Source: Cryptomeria japonica
Taxonomy: Eukaryota; Streptophyta; Pinopsida; Cupressales; Cupressaceae
NCBI RefSeq assembly: GCF_030272615.1
Contig: NC_081409.1
Coordinates: 525,830,475 to 525,894,474, forward strand
DNA length: 64,000 nt
Direction: 5' to 3'
In this document: one piece after another, positions 22,501-35,236 of the stretch
Position numbering within the stretch: position 1 is the stretch's first letter
Layout: each line of letters starts with the position of its first letter
Made by a program: the position numbers and the translations under genes
The notes under the pieces: generated by a model
What the model saw: only the letters and a program-made list of their open reading frames with translations
Databases searched by the model: none
Told to the model about the DNA's origin: nothing

Positions 22501-22909
22501 AGATTCTCTACAATAGAAGAGTCAAATCCAATCGAAGTTAAAGAAGTATATCGACAACTTCAAATTGCCATATGATTCGTTTGCAATGTATGGATAGACT
22601 ATTCACACTCACCAGCGTCAGATTGCAAAGATTGAATCAGAGATCTGCAAGCGGACTCGAGATCTGTAGGAGCTCCAGTTGCTTCTATTACCAAAATTGT
22701 AGGTTCTTCAGAAGTGCTTCCTGAACTTGGAGGCTATTACTGTAACACAGGAGATGAGCACTATCGATGCAATGGAAGAATTAGCCTTCCAGATGAAGAC
22801 CGAGAGTGAAATTTCTGCCTCACTTCTTGATTCATGGTCTTCAAACATGAAGAATTTTCTGAAAAACTTTAAATCTCTTTTTGAGAAATTTTACTCTTTA
22901 TTGTCATGA
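19587..22909 (+). pseudogene. Large accessory protein of element A (~1,100 codons)
   Basis: The start is ATG at 19587 (MASTSKIPSSFTEPEE). The frame is broken by stops (19770, 20232) and by frameshifts near 20290, 20520 and 21430, with more stops after 21670. Order: an N-terminal globular region (ITPEAIHVVTSF, TAVHAAYRMIKEN) and a Ser/Thr/Pro/Lys-rich linker near 20640-20960. Next is a helical part, a very Lys/Glu-rich coiled coil at about 21575-22010, and a helical C-terminus ending at 22909. The minus-strand ORF of element B (61315-64000) matches in the N-terminal domain (VSTIKDID.K...MIIGYKV against VNTIKDDLAKYTCMVIGYRV) and in overall order. It stands where pol would be. No enzyme motif is visible and the function is unknown. 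Confidence 0.65.
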
Positions 22910-22984
22910 ACATATACTGTTTTATGCAATATAACTTTGCTAAATTTTGGTGAAACAAGAAGTGTTTGCATTACTTTGTCATTG

Positions 22985-23157
22985 TTGGCAAAGGGGGAGT
23001 AGTATTGAAAATTTCATGCACATACTTGTAATTTTTGCAAAGGAAGTTGTGCATATGCTTAGGGGGAGTAATTTTGATTATGGCATCTATTTTTGTTTTG
23101 TAAGCACTTAGATGTCAAAATTTTCCTAAGTTTTGCCATCAATGTCAAAGGGGGAGA
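22985..23157 (+). promoter_or_regulatory. Polypurine tracts before the 3' LTR of element A
   Basis: Three AGGGGGAG-type purine runs occur near 22990, 23061 and 23148-23157. The last (AAAGGGGGAGA) abuts the 3' LTR at 23159 and is the likely plus-strand primer. The earlier two may be duplicated tracts of the kind seen in SIRE-like elements. Confidence 0.7.
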
Positions 23158-23158
23158 T

Positions 23159-24293
23159 TGTTGGTATTTTGATAATGTTTAAGTTGTGATTGTCATTGAT
23201 GGACACACACTTATTTTATGTATGAGTTATTCTCCATCGGTAATATGTGTTGTGTTGTTCACACCGGTATTATATGCCATTGTATGTATAGTCTTTATTT
23301 GTTGAAGACTATCGGTGTTTTAAAGAAGAAGCTTACCGGTCGTAGTGGTATGGAGACCTCAAGCAGTATGAAGACCTCAAGCGGAACACAAACCCCTAGC
23401 GGCAGTTAATCTTTTGATCGGAACATTATGTTCCAATTTTCCAATCTTATTCGTTAAACCGCTAATCGGTATACTATGCCAAACCGGTATAATTGTAAAG
23501 TGTGATGAGTTATCATCCACCGACACTTTAGCGGTGTTTATGTGTCATGTTACCAAATATGTCTAGATGCACTATACGTAGGAAATTATAGTCTAATCTT
23601 ATTGGACCGATATGAAATCAGATTCCTATATGAGGACATCATGTCTAGGGTTTTGAAGATTTGATGTGTGCGAGTATTGTAGAGCAGATTAGGTCTGTGC
23701 AAAATAGGTATCTCACTGCAGAGCTTGTGAGTAAAAAGGATAGAAGACTGAAGTAATGTTGTAATGCATTAACGGAAAACTATCAAGGATCTAATCATGC
23801 ATTCTGTGTTATCTTCTAGATCATTCACTTGTTGATTACTAATCTCTTCGACAAGTCTGAAACCCTTAACCGAGTAGGCCCAACCAAGCCTATTGTAAAT
23901 CCTCTAACAAGGTGGTTCACAGTCATGGATCTGAAATCCTTTAACAAGGTAGTCTTTAACAGGACTTATCTCCTAACAAAGATCTAGATTCCTAATAGGA
24001 TCTGTTCTGGTGAAGAATATTGTAAGACTTTAACAGGTCTGGTTTCTATTCTACGGATAGTTGACTTGTGAGTTTTACTCATCGTTGTTTTTCCCATTTG
24101 GGTTTCCACATCAAAATATCTTGTGTTATGGTGATTATGCGTCTGTGGGTGAATGCTCTATTTTCTATTTAGCTTATTTATGTTTTAACTAGTTTGTTGT
24201 TTAAACTACTACATCGGTATGCTGGAAAATTGTTTAAGAGTTTTGTTAAGTTCTTAGGCATACTAATTCACCCCCCCTTCTTATTATTCATCA
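23159..24293 (+). repeat. 3' LTR of element A (1,135 bp)
   Basis: Begins TGTTGGTATTTTGATAATG directly after the polypurine tract and ends TTATTATTCATCA. It is collinear with 16672-17821. Confidence 0.9.
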
Positions 24294-24370
24294 ACAACAT
24301 CCCACTCAAGAATACTTGAAGCTTCTCAAAAAGATCATGAATCAGAAGCTAAAGTAATGAAGAGATGTGA
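24294..24370 (-). pseudogene. Upstream piece of the split copia RT
   Basis: On the minus strand a degraded frame reads EASSILEWDV, like the copia block before the RT domain (EA....EW..A). It joins smoothly to the frame resuming at 16671 (GEFNSL...), which shows that element A inserted here. It becomes unrecognisable beyond about 24370. Confidence 0.6.
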
Positions 24371-26305
24371 ACCTTTTTGAAATTGTGACCTTGTTCTTTA
24401 GGTATTTGGTGTCAGATCACCAACCCAATCACTTGTTGAATCAAATTTTCATTGAGCCCACAAGGGTCTTGTGGATGGAGAGTCTATGAGAGAATTATCT
24501 ATTGGATTAATTGGGAGACATTATCTAATTATTTAATTAATTAGGTCTTTTAAAAACATTATTCACTTAAACTAAACTAAATTTATTTTCTTTTTATTTA
24601 ATTAGGCTAATAATAGCTTAAGTTCCCTCATTCATTATGATTGTGACACTTGGCACTAGCTAATTTAATCATGATTTAGGGTTTCACATCTAGGATTTCA
24701 TTCATCATTTCATAAGAATTCATTCATTCACTATAATCATATTCTTTTGTGCAATCAATACAAAATTCTCATGTTGAGTTGAGCAAATTATCCTTTCTTG
24801 ATCTTTCTTTGTAATGAGTGGTGTGCTTGCAATTATTTATTGGGATTGTGAGGTTGAATCATCCAAATAGTTTAAGTTTTGGGTCAATTTTGTTGAGGGC
24901 ACAAAAATTGAGTCGAGATCTAAGGGTTAGAAAAAAATTTAGACATTATAGCAAATATGACCTCACAATCACACTCAAAGATGTCAAAAAACACCAAAAA
25001 TGCTTATCTGAACGTCAAAATACAAACCAAGAAAAAATTTCACATTTTTCTAGCATGAAATTTTTTACTATATTATACTGATTTGTACAACTGTATGGAC
25101 CTATTCCTCTACGTCGTAGCACTCAAGCTTTAAAAAAATCACGAAGGTTAATAAAAAAAATTCAAAGTTATATGCAGATATTTTAAAATTTTGTGTAGAG
25201 AAAGAGGTCATTTTTTTGTAATCTCAGGTCCATTTAGAGATACACACAGGCATGCTCTACCTGCATGTACAATTGACGCCAACAACACGTAGGAAAAATA
25301 TTCCAATGAAGATTCAAATTCCTTTGGCATATTTAAGTGACTAAAAAAATGATTCTATGAGAATATTCTAGCGCATCAAACTTTTTTTTGATGAAGGGAT
25401 TTTTTTTGGTAATAAGGAATATTCTGAGAATAGTTCACTTATGTCAGCATCGTATGGCCTACCCCATCACCTCCTTCAGGCCCTCTTTAATCATTTTGAC
25501 TTGTCTTTGATCTTTTGGCCATAACTTGGTCATAGAAGCTTAAAATCATGCAAACAAGATATCGTCAGTGTTGGTTGACAAATTTGCCACCTAACTCTAT
25601 ATTCTTCCACCCATGAAAGTGGCAACTGAAAACTAATAGTTGAGATAGGTATAATGATGTTTTACACTCGCTCTCTTCTTATTTTACAAGGTGAAACTAC
25701 CTTCTAATAATATACAAGGAATAGATTTCACATATTCTTTTAACCAGAAAGCAAATAAGGTAAAGCTTTTAACTAGAAAGCTTTAAAAGGCAAGAAATCT
25801 TAACAAAATTATAGAGAAATAGAATACAAAGATTCTAGCTAAAAATACTAAGATCCATAATATTCAAAACATCACTGCTCTATTTGCTCAAAGCCACAAT
25901 GTTAGTAAGGTGCATATACTAGTTTTCATAAATCGCATAACATATATCCAAAAGAGATAATCTAAATGGCATAAGATCAAACATAAGAAGAACAATTAAT
26001 TCATCAACCATAAATCAAAGTTTATGATTTATGAATTTGCATTTAGATTTCTTTTCTTCGTATCCATTTAAAAATAGTCTAAGTATATAGAAAAATAACA
26101 AAAAAAAGATCAATTCTATAGGCATCCATCTAACATACATAGATAACCTTGCAATTACCTTGGAACTAATGGCCTCTCCAAGATGACCATTTTAAAAGCA
26201 ACTATAAAGATTCAAACATAATTTAAACAAGATAATGCCCCTCCAAAGCCAATAGTTTTTTAGCATCCCATTAGGGAGAAATAAAGAAAATCAATGAAAC
26301 AAGAG
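24371..26305. other. Gene-free AT-rich stretch
   Basis: No gene recognised. It has features of LTR or leader DNA (poly-T, a TTGGTGTCAGATC sequence at 24410 resembling a primer binding site, and a phrase near 25530 about the cell-wide repeated GGCCATAACTTGG) but no LTR pair could be assigned. Small open frames (24818-25081, 26294-26507) have no recognisable similarity. Confidence 0.4.
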
Positions 26306-29300
26306 TTAAGAAATGGCAATATCCCCTCCATCTTCAACTCCTCTACATGGTGCCTCTTCTGCAACATTATTTCTAGATCCTTCTTGCATCTCCTTTCCTT
26401 GCACCTTTTCTATGTATGTCATGTATTTGGAGATTATCGAGGTAATTGTTTTAGCATTTGGGTTGGATGTAATGTTCATCTTTAACCTATACTTGTTTAA
26501 CTTCTAATCTGCATTTACAAATTATGGACATATATCATCAATTTGATTCTTAAATCCTAGGAGGTAGCTTGATAGGTTCTTTAGGCTCTCCATTATCCTC
26601 TCACTCATTCTCTTGACAGATAATTCTTCATTTATTCTTGTCCTAAAGATTTCAATCACATTTGTATTCCTTCATTGTTTATCTCCATCATCCTCAAACA
26701 TGTTAATCTCAAGAAAAGATAAATGACTCTTTAAATCACTGACCTCCAGTCAAATCTGCACTATGGTCAACCTTATCTGGGTATCCAATTCATCAATTAA
26801 GGAAAATTTCCACTCCAACATATTTACCCATGATTCTGATTATTTTTTGCCTTGATTGTTGATTATTCCAAGTCATTGATCAAAAGGGCCAAGTTCAACT
26901 TCGAAACTTCTTGCAACTCATGAAAGATCATGGAAAATTTGTTTTTCTCTCTTTTCACATTTTGTAACTCATTGTTCAAATCCTTCATTTTCTTTGATAC
27001 TATATCATAAGCCCTCATTGATACTTTTATGCACACTATCACATCCAATACAATTTTGTTGGCCCAATTATCTATAGCTAAAGTAATAGATTGGTCCCTT
27101 TTAATTTGCTTTAACTTACTGGGGTCTAACCCCTCAATAGGAACATTTTCAGTCTGACCCTTAGATTGATCATTTCTTTATAAAATGGATTAGATGAAGG
27201 AAGTCAAAGTATTTACCTATTTTTGCAGCACCAAATTCTTTTGTACTTCAAGCTTGACCCTTTTCAATAGGTTACCTCCAAGGAATTTTGTGTGATAAAT
27301 ATCTCCTTCAACTGTAGCTGGACCCATATCTACTCTACTCAAGTTGAAGTCCAATTCTATAAATTCATGTTCACTTTTATCACTGATGGGATCTTTGTTC
27401 TCATAAAGTCTATGCTTGAAACAAGATCAGCAATCATTCTGGACATCCTTCTATCCTTTTTGGGAGTGGGAATACCCTACAATAATCTAGCCACGACATT
27501 TACTTCTCTGTCTGGCATAGATATATATCTCTTTTTCTTTTCCATGACCTTTTTTATCCATGGAGGTGAAGCAAGAGCAAATGAACTAGGAATGATGATT
27601 ATTGCATCCATTGGTGGTGGAGGTGCAAAATCAATAGGGGCAGAATCACTGAGTAGGGAGAAATCAGAACTATCAAAAAAATATTAGCAATGTTATCTAC
27701 ACTAATTTGGTTGAAGATAAGAGAAACATTTTCTTGGCCATCACCCACAATAGTTGATAGATTATCTGAGGTAAGGGTGACAAGAATAGAAGCTTATTGG
27801 TTCTCTTTTCTTTTAGAAGAGGTTGGTGCATTCTCTTCATATGCAGTTTCCAGCTTCACATTACCCTCTAGTTGTTCTCCATCTCCTCTAGATCATGAAT
27901 TAATCCTCAATGTTGTAGGAGTTGAGATGGTTGGTGTTTTAGAGGTGGTGGGATTTTGAGAAGTACTATGTCCTTGATTTGGTGTCCCTTTCTATGTGGA
28001 GGAACTAGCACATTCCCTTGCCTTCTTCTCAATCCATCTTTTTGTCCTCTTCAAGATGTGCAAGGTTATGCTCTCAATATCTGTGTTATCCTTATCTGAC
28101 CAAGATGATTAAAGAAAGGGAACCAGAGAAACGTTTTGATAAATTTTATCAATTCCCTCAAAACCATCACCAGCTAGACCCTTGGGGATAAACAGAGGAA
28201 TCTCAAAGGCCTTGGCTTGATCTAGCATCAACCTCATGTAATCTCTCTTATGTACTTCTGTGATATCTAGGCGATCTTCCCAGTAATCCTATAATCATGG
28301 TTGATCCAAATATCTTCTAGCTATATTAAAATGGGCTTGAACATAGCCTTTATTGTTGTAATAGGGCCTATGTGATGAGAATTGAAAATTGAACTTGGCC
28401 AAAATCTTACCTGCCGACTTGGCAACCTTGTTACTTTTGTAAGAAAAATTAGATAAGGAAATGGGAAAAACATAACCTTTCTTCTTCTTCATGTGTTCTA
28501 TATATTTTACATTCACCTTTGCCATTTGGCAACAAATTTCCAACAACACAAAATAATTTGAGACATACTTGGGAAATTTGTATGGAGTATTCTCATAACC
28601 TCCAATCTTTAGATATGAGAAATCAACAAATTGAATAAAATAGATGTCGAACTGGGTTATTAGAGCTACAACTTTTGAGGATAATCTTCTTTCAGGTGAA
28701 CCTTCAATTCTCTTAATCACTATCCATAAGAAAGCATCATTTATATAGAGATAACCTTTCAATCCCAGTTTCCTTTTCAATTGTAGGAAATAATCATATA
28801 TGGGTGAATCTACAATTGGAGGATTAAGGGTTTTCAACCCTGGCTAGGACACCTCTCTAATAGCGAGGATATATGTCAATAGCGAGCACATATGAAAAGA
28901 TGATCCTCATCGGTAATTGGCCAACTAGTCATGTAAATGTTGGCTTATGAGTGTAGCCTAATCAATGTATGAATTATCACCGCAAATAAGAATCATAAAC
29001 TGGTACATCTAGAATGGAAAATCCTCTGCTTTAGTACTTCTCGTAACTCGATGTAGAAGTGTAATGGCATCAGATATTTCATTCTAAAAATGATCCCTTT
29101 TTATCACTAAAGGGTGTTTTGATTTACCCTTCTTCTTAACCTTTAACCATCTAGTTGCAATTCAGTTTAGGCACCATTCCCTTTTATCTGAAAAATAATC
29201 CAACGTAGACACCAAATATTCATTTACAATTTTTTCCCTTATAGGAAGCCTGAGCACTTGAGACACAATTTTTGAATTAATTATGACAAGCATTGAACCA

Positions 29301-29539
29301 TTGAAAGTTTTAATTTCATGAGATTCAGGGTGGTAGTGATTAGCATGGGGAACAACTAACTCAAGGTAAGGGATGGCATGTGGGAAACTGCTGGCTTCGA
29401 GGAGGCCACTTTCAGTGATTTTCTTAGCAATAGGAGAGGTAGAATCTTCTCTCATTTTTTTAAAAATGCCATGCAGACTCACATCACCTAGCTCTATGTA
29501 TGCTACACCACCTAAGCTATTTTCTATATTTGGAGGCAT
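26306..29539 (-). pseudogene. Decayed ~1,080-codon accessory-like protein of unknown element
   Basis: The minus-strand start is ATG at 29539 (MPPNIENSLGGVAY). The longest clean pieces are 29162-29539 and 28295-28837, which lie in the same frame. A Ser/Thr/Pro-rich linker follows (about 28050-27650), then helical coiled-coil-like segments (for example 26863-27048 and 26306-26630, ending at a stop at 26306-26308). The layout (N-terminal globular region, helical domain, low-complexity linker, coiled coil) and the length resemble the accessory proteins of elements A and B. Clear sequence identity to them is not visible to me. No RT, integrase or transposase motif is present. It may belong to another LTR element whose LTRs I could not define. 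Confidence 0.5.
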
Positions 29540-31500
29540 GAAGGAAACAAGGGTTTGGAGCTAGTGATATAAAAGGCAATTTACAAAAACCTTTGATGAA
29601 TTGAGTTGTATGCATTATGTTAATTTAAAATCTTAGTTTATACTTAACAACTCTATGTATTATGTTAATTAATGTGTTTGGCGGTAGACTATATACTTGC
29701 ATGTTTACTTATTTTACTTTTATATTTGACTTATTAGAAGATATCTATTAGAAATGATATTTTATTGAATCCATTACTTCAAAGACTAATTATTGAAGAA
29801 ATGATTGTTATCCAGAATCTTTGCTATTATGTTCTTGTCCTACTTTTTTGGATGTTGTTTCAGTTGTTTTAAAGGTTGTTTCAAGACATGGAACTAATGA
29901 ACATCATTCTTAGCGACGTGGAACTCCTGATCATACTTTTGATCTCTCTAGCTAGGTGATGAAACTATTTTCTCTAGTTTGACTTCATCGGTTGCCTATG
30001 AAACTCCCAATTTCACTAGCGATGAAGTAAATCATTGTAATCGGAGAAATTGATTTCTCTTTAGTTTTATTAGCAGTCATTACTCATTTAGGTGAGTAAC
30101 ACAATTTTAAATTCAAATAAGGATATGCGTATATATCCACTTGTTCTCAATAGGAAATAGTTAGTCATCAGTTGTTCAGTATTGTTAATTCCTTCAGTTC
30201 TATAATTTCCAAACTCTTTTTTGCTCCCTCATGGGAGCCAATTTGAATGCAAGTTAGAAGTTGATCTAATTTTGGAGTTGAAAATCCCATTAGAGGAAGA
30301 GCAGGGTCCACTCAACTGAAGGGAGGTGATCTTGTGTTATTTCTTGTTATATTCTATTTATTTTTCAGTAATCTTTCTTTCAACAAGTTTCATATTTAAA
30401 ATTGAAAATTAAAAATCATTTCTAGTTAGAAGCTATCATTTGCAAATCATTTCCAGTTCAGTTATATTCAAAGTTAGTCAATTCTTTCACGAATGTTTAG
30501 ATTTGTGTTTCATCAAGCTAGTTCAGATTCTCAGAATAGTTTAATTGGTAATTGCACTTTAGTTTTTGGTTTTAATAGTAAATGACAATAGTGATGGAAG
30601 TAGAGATTAGACAAAAGCTTTATTGAATTGATTCATGGGATATAGTTTTACTTTGAATGTTCTTTAGAATAGTATTTCAATTTCTTGCAAGCGTAAAGTA
30701 GGTTTCATTTTCAATAAAAGTATAATAGAATTTGAATATTATGTGTTGTAGATTAAATTTAATTTTAGTCATAGTTGTAGGATTCCATGAAATGATCTTG
30801 ATCAAGTTATGCTTAGATTGAACTAAAAGCACCAAAGTGTCTTCTTAGGATAAGTTAAGCATTTTAGTTTTAATTTCTACCAGATTAGAATAGTACCGTT
30901 AGTTTAGAATTTAGTTTCTAGAAGTGGTTCCCAAGAGCTCCTAACGGGGCATGACCGAAGTGTGAGTCACTATTTTCAATCCAAAAAACCCCCAACTTGA
31001 ATAGATCCTTATCACATACAGCTCTAAGACACACCCGGTTTGATAATTGAGAAATTAAATGATGTGAGTTGTGACATCAATCACCTCACTCATCAATACA
31101 CACCATGTTCTACTTGCAAAACATGACACTGTTTATTTACTTCAAAGAAATAGATGTGCAAAAATATTTAGTGGTAAATGATGGGTAAATTGATATTAAA
31201 TCTACAACACACATGTTAATAGTTTCTCAAATGAGTCTTGGACAAGTGGAAACCTAGAAGAACAAAGGTTAGACTAAAAAAGTGGTTAGTCAAACATTAA
31301 ACCTCAAGGAAATGATAGATTCTCATGTAAATAATAGAAATTGTTAGAAAGCCAAAAACATTATAGCACAAAACAATGTTGAAGTAGACATAAAAGTGTC
31401 TAAGGATGATATTTTTATTTACTAGAGCTTACATGCGAAAATGCTATTCTATGAAGCAAAAATGTCACACGTGTTAGATTTTGCAAGAGGCAAGAACTGA
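29540..31500. other. Gene-free AT-rich stretch
   Basis: No coding similarity, terminal repeats or RNA gene recognised. The base composition is uniform, AT-rich and decayed. Confidence 0.5.
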
Positions 31501-31539
31501 GCCAGGATTTGATGTCAATATTAGATCAAATGCAACTCC

Positions 31540-31918
31540 ACTTGATCGAAGATCAAAGATCAAAATAGTAGAATGAAGAGAAAATCTAAAATGGGAGAAA
31601 ATAGAGACAATGCAAGAGAATTTTCAGAATACTCTTGATACTCTCACTAAACTAATGAAGGTGAGAGGAGAGTGGTGTGTGTGTGTGTGTGTGTAATAAG
31701 GGGATATAAATCCAAGTGGTGCATTAACTCCTACTTTCCATAAAAGGTGGGAGGTTTTACCTACTTGATAAGGCACATAAAACCAAAAGAGGGTGAGAAA
31801 CCCAACTACCTCTTAACCTACTTAGGTAAGGACAAAATACTGCTTATGAGAGGTGTCACAACAAGCCAAAATAAAAAAAACCCCTAACATAAGTAAAATA
31901 AAAAAACCTACACTAACA
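31540..31918 (-). mobile_element. Ty1/copia LTR relic (minus)
   Basis: On the minus strand it begins TGTTAGTGTAGG directly after a G-run polypurine tract (31919-31925). It has a TATA-like ATTTATATCC near 31698-31707 and a (CA)n run at about 31675-31692, and it ends near 31540. TTGACATCAAATCC follows, which resembles a degenerate primer binding site. If so, this LTR was shared by two elements in tandem, but that is uncertain. Confidence 0.45.
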
Positions 31919-32240
31919 CCCCCCCTTAAGTATAGCTTAGGTGGGTGATCAGAGAAGTCCCAACAAGTGAAGCCATATTAGGTACCCATGTATGTAGAGA
32001 TCCCCCTAAAATAAGAATCCCCTAATAAGATGAATAGCCTCCATAAATAGAGATAAAATGAAGAAACGAGAATCGCCTCCTAAAGTAGACACATGTTGCA
32101 CCTTTGGCAAAGCTCGTAGATGAAGGAACTTGATTTTAGTGGAGGATTTGGGGAAGATGTTTGCAATCTACTCAAATGTAGAATAAATACTTAACATAAA
32201 ATGATGACTTCCTAAATTAGTTCCCCAATGTAGTGCATAT
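31919..32240 (-). pseudogene. Ty1/copia pol C-terminal end with polypurine tract
   Basis: The minus-strand frame gives IANIFPKSSTKIKFLHLRAL, which corresponds to the copia RNase H end (ADIFTKPL...KFLHLRD). About 100 codons, one in-frame stop. The polypurine tract (AAGGGGGGG on the minus strand, 31919-31929) and an LTR follow. The rest of pol, expected above 32240, is not recognisable. Confidence 0.6.
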
Positions 32241-35236
32241 ATGTGGTGCCCACAACCTAGTGATAGACTTTCTAATCTATATTTTGATCATTTTTATGTC
32301 CTCGGGACTTTTTATCATGATGATATTATTTTTTATGGATCATTGATTATTGCTATCCAATTAGACATTGATACATGAGCATACTTATATGTGATCATGA
32401 GATAATGTGGATGATATCAATTGTGGTTAGTCAAAGATTCTTATTCAAAATGTAGTGCATGACTCAATAATTATCTATGGTACACATGTTCATATATGGA
32501 TTGTCATGAATACTTATTTTTATGTATATGTCAAATTACTAATAAAATTGATCAAATTACTAATAAAAGTCAATCATGAATGATAGGATTAAGAAATATT
32601 TGACATTATGTATATGATTTATATGTGTTCATGTTTCCATTGCTTGAGCTATAAAACATGATAAGGCTAACATTTGAAATTGAGTGTGCAGGTATCCATG
32701 GTCAATGTGACAAGGAGGTAACATGGTGATCTTGTGCGAAGCCAGTAAGCCGACCTAGCCTATTGGAGAGGCTAAGGTATTTTGTTACGTGTTTATGTTG
32801 TGATGAGAAAAAAATTATGTCTGGTAAAATGTGAATGTAAAGTCAAGTATATGATTTGATGTAAGGTTGTGTCAATGTGATGTTTTAAGTGAGTTCAATA
32901 GTAAAATGAGGTATATAGTTGTTGGTGTGCAACTAATGCTTGCCTAATGTTTAAGTGAGTTTATTGAGTTATTTTCACTACATTATGTTTTCCCTAACCT
33001 CTAAGGTCATAGGGCTTTGGGATAGGACCCCTCTTTTATGGCCATTTTTAAAAGTGACGAGTTTGACCACATAGGAAAGTTGCCAAGCAAGGCAAGAGAG
33101 AGTGGGGGAAACTTGGAACAATCCTATGTAAGGCATCTCTTCCACTATAATACTCACACACTTGAGAGGAGAACATGAGTAAAGTGTGAACTCTTGAAGA
33201 ATTTCTCACACGTGTGAGAAAGAGTGGTTTTCTACTCAGTTTGGGAAAAAGAGAAAGGATTAAGAAAACTTAGAGGGCATAGTTTTTCTATCTAGGTTTT
33301 AGAATGGAGAGGAGTGAGGAAGAAGGAAGGAGAGTGATTCTTAGAGCTACATGATCAATCTTCATTAAGTAGAAACTATAGGTAAGTTCCTTGTCCTTCA
33401 CCCTTGCTTTGTAAATGTTAATATGTTATGTTGATGTGATTATTGTTGTTCTTATCAAATAGAACAATCTTGTAGTTGTTGTAGTGTGAATATATATCTA
33501 TGAATGTATTTATTTTTATTCTTCTCACATCATATCATGTCTAATATAGTTGTGTTGTATATTGGTACATGTTTGGGTTGGGGAATAGATTAGAGGAGAC
33601 TCCCTTAGTGAGGATCTTACTCTATGTATTCGGGTATGAGAGAGTATGAGGCATTGTGGGAAGAGTTTCTCTATATTGGCTATGAGTACTCTTGGTTCTT
33701 CTTAAAATAATATGTGAAAATCTGGTGTATGGAGTTAGTTGCTATTGGGTATGAGTACCCTTTTTCTTCTTAAAAGAATATGTGAAAATATTGTGTATGG
33801 AGTTGGCTACTATTGGGTATGAGTACCCTTATTATTTTTAAAAGAATATATGAAAATTTGGTGTATGGGGTTGGCTTCTATTAGGTATGACTACCTTGTC
33901 TTTGTGGGAGAGCATTGTGTACTAGAGGAAAATATGATAAAGTTGTGTGTGAAGTAATGGTGATATGGTAGTAATTTGATGTGAAATAATATGTTTCAGT
34001 TGTTTATTTACTCCCCACAAGTGTGTTCCTCTCTCTCCCTCTCATGGTTCTAGTAAGAACCTTAGAACCTTTGTGTAACTTGTTTTCCCATTGGGTTAAT
34101 TCATGTTGTGTAAGAGTGTTTAAGAGTGTCCTCTATGTGTTCACTGGGCTATGCTTAATGAAATATTGTCATGTTATGTGTATGTGTTGATCACCATGCA
34201 ACCTCCCAAGATCGAGGCTGGACTATCTAGCAGTCATATGGATGGGAGGTGAACTCCCATTGGCCTTGGAAGGAGTCTTTTCCTATAGCATTTGTTGTGT
34301 GCATAATATCATAAGTAATGGAGAAACTACCAGCAATAATGAAGTGAACAAAGCCAGCCATACCTTGGAAATGTTTTATGTAAATAAATATATAAATATC
34401 AGTTTTATTTCCTAAGAGGGAACTAAATCTCTGTTATAACTCTTGTAAATTAGTCTATGATCATGAAATGAGGTAGTTACATAACCAAAGGTGGTCAAGG
34501 ATGGGAGAACCTTGTTCCATTCTATTTAATGTGTGTGAGTTTCTTCTAATAGTGTCTAAAACAAATTTGCACTCCCTTCCTTGTTGTCAGAATGTAGTAA
34601 TGAGAAAACCTATGTTACACTTGGTGATTAGTATATTTGCATTAATAAGTAAATGGAAGAATTGATTAAAAGGATTTATGCATTCATCTATATGATATCC
34701 TTTTTGTTGTTTGTTGTGTTAGGAAAGTGAAGAAAAGAAAGGAAATAAATTATAGAAAAATATAATAGATATGTTCTCTTCATTTTTGTAAGTTCAAAAG
34801 CACAAAAATGTGTTAGCCTTAAATGAATGAATGAGAATTGTTACATGTTAAGCTCCCCATACATGATAAATATGTATATTGTAGAATCATAATAAAATAA
34901 CCAAAATATGTATATTGTAAAATCTTAATAAAATAGCCTAAAGAAACTCTCCAGGGGAGATAAGTGTTGGATAAACCTATTCTATTCTATTCTTATCTCA
35001 TTAACAATAATCTACGAGTTTTCCTTACTATTCTGGGAGTAGCAAACTAATGGAAAATTGTAGTACATTAACTAGACTCAAAACGATGACCATGTGCAAT
35101 CCCTAAGTTCAAAATAGCATACACACATAGTGCACATATTCAACCCAGAATCTCATGCAAATAATATCATTACAATTGTATTCCTCATTCATAAATGAAT
35201 ACACATAGCACATACCACTAAAAATAATAATAAGAA
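32241..35236. other. Gene-free stretch, possible LTR/leader sequence
   Basis: No coding similarity found. It contains TATA-like and splice-donor-like sequences (AGGTAAGTTCC at about 33380) and the 68-bp tandem repeat at 33681-33900. This could be a decayed LTR and leader, but no termini could be paired. Confidence 0.4.
33681..33900. repeat. 68-bp tandem repeat, about three copies
   Basis: Each unit starts TATGAGTAC or a close variant, at 33681, 33750, 33818 and 33886 (spacing 69, 68 and 68). It carries TATGTGAAAAT and GTGTATGGAGTT. It is noncoding, probably a minisatellite expansion inside a decayed element. Confidence 0.85.

Larger units (their letters stand above)
16672..24293 (+). mobile_element. 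Element A: SIRE-like LTR retrotransposon with gag and accessory ORF, no pol
   Basis: Two ~1.14-kb direct LTRs (16672-17821 and 23159-24293), a Met-tRNA primer binding site, gag, a second large ORF and a polypurine tract before the 3' LTR. The flanks GCAAC (16667-16671) and ACAAC (24294-24298) match at 4 of 5 positions as a target duplication. The insertion cleanly splits a copia RT gene. The LTR end (TTCACCCCCCC... then TCATCA) and the sequence GCCATCAATGTCAAAGGGGGAGATTG before the LTR recall SIRE/Maximus copia elements. No protease, integrase or RT is seen in its 5.3-kb interior, so it must depend on enzymes supplied in trans. Confidence 0.85.
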
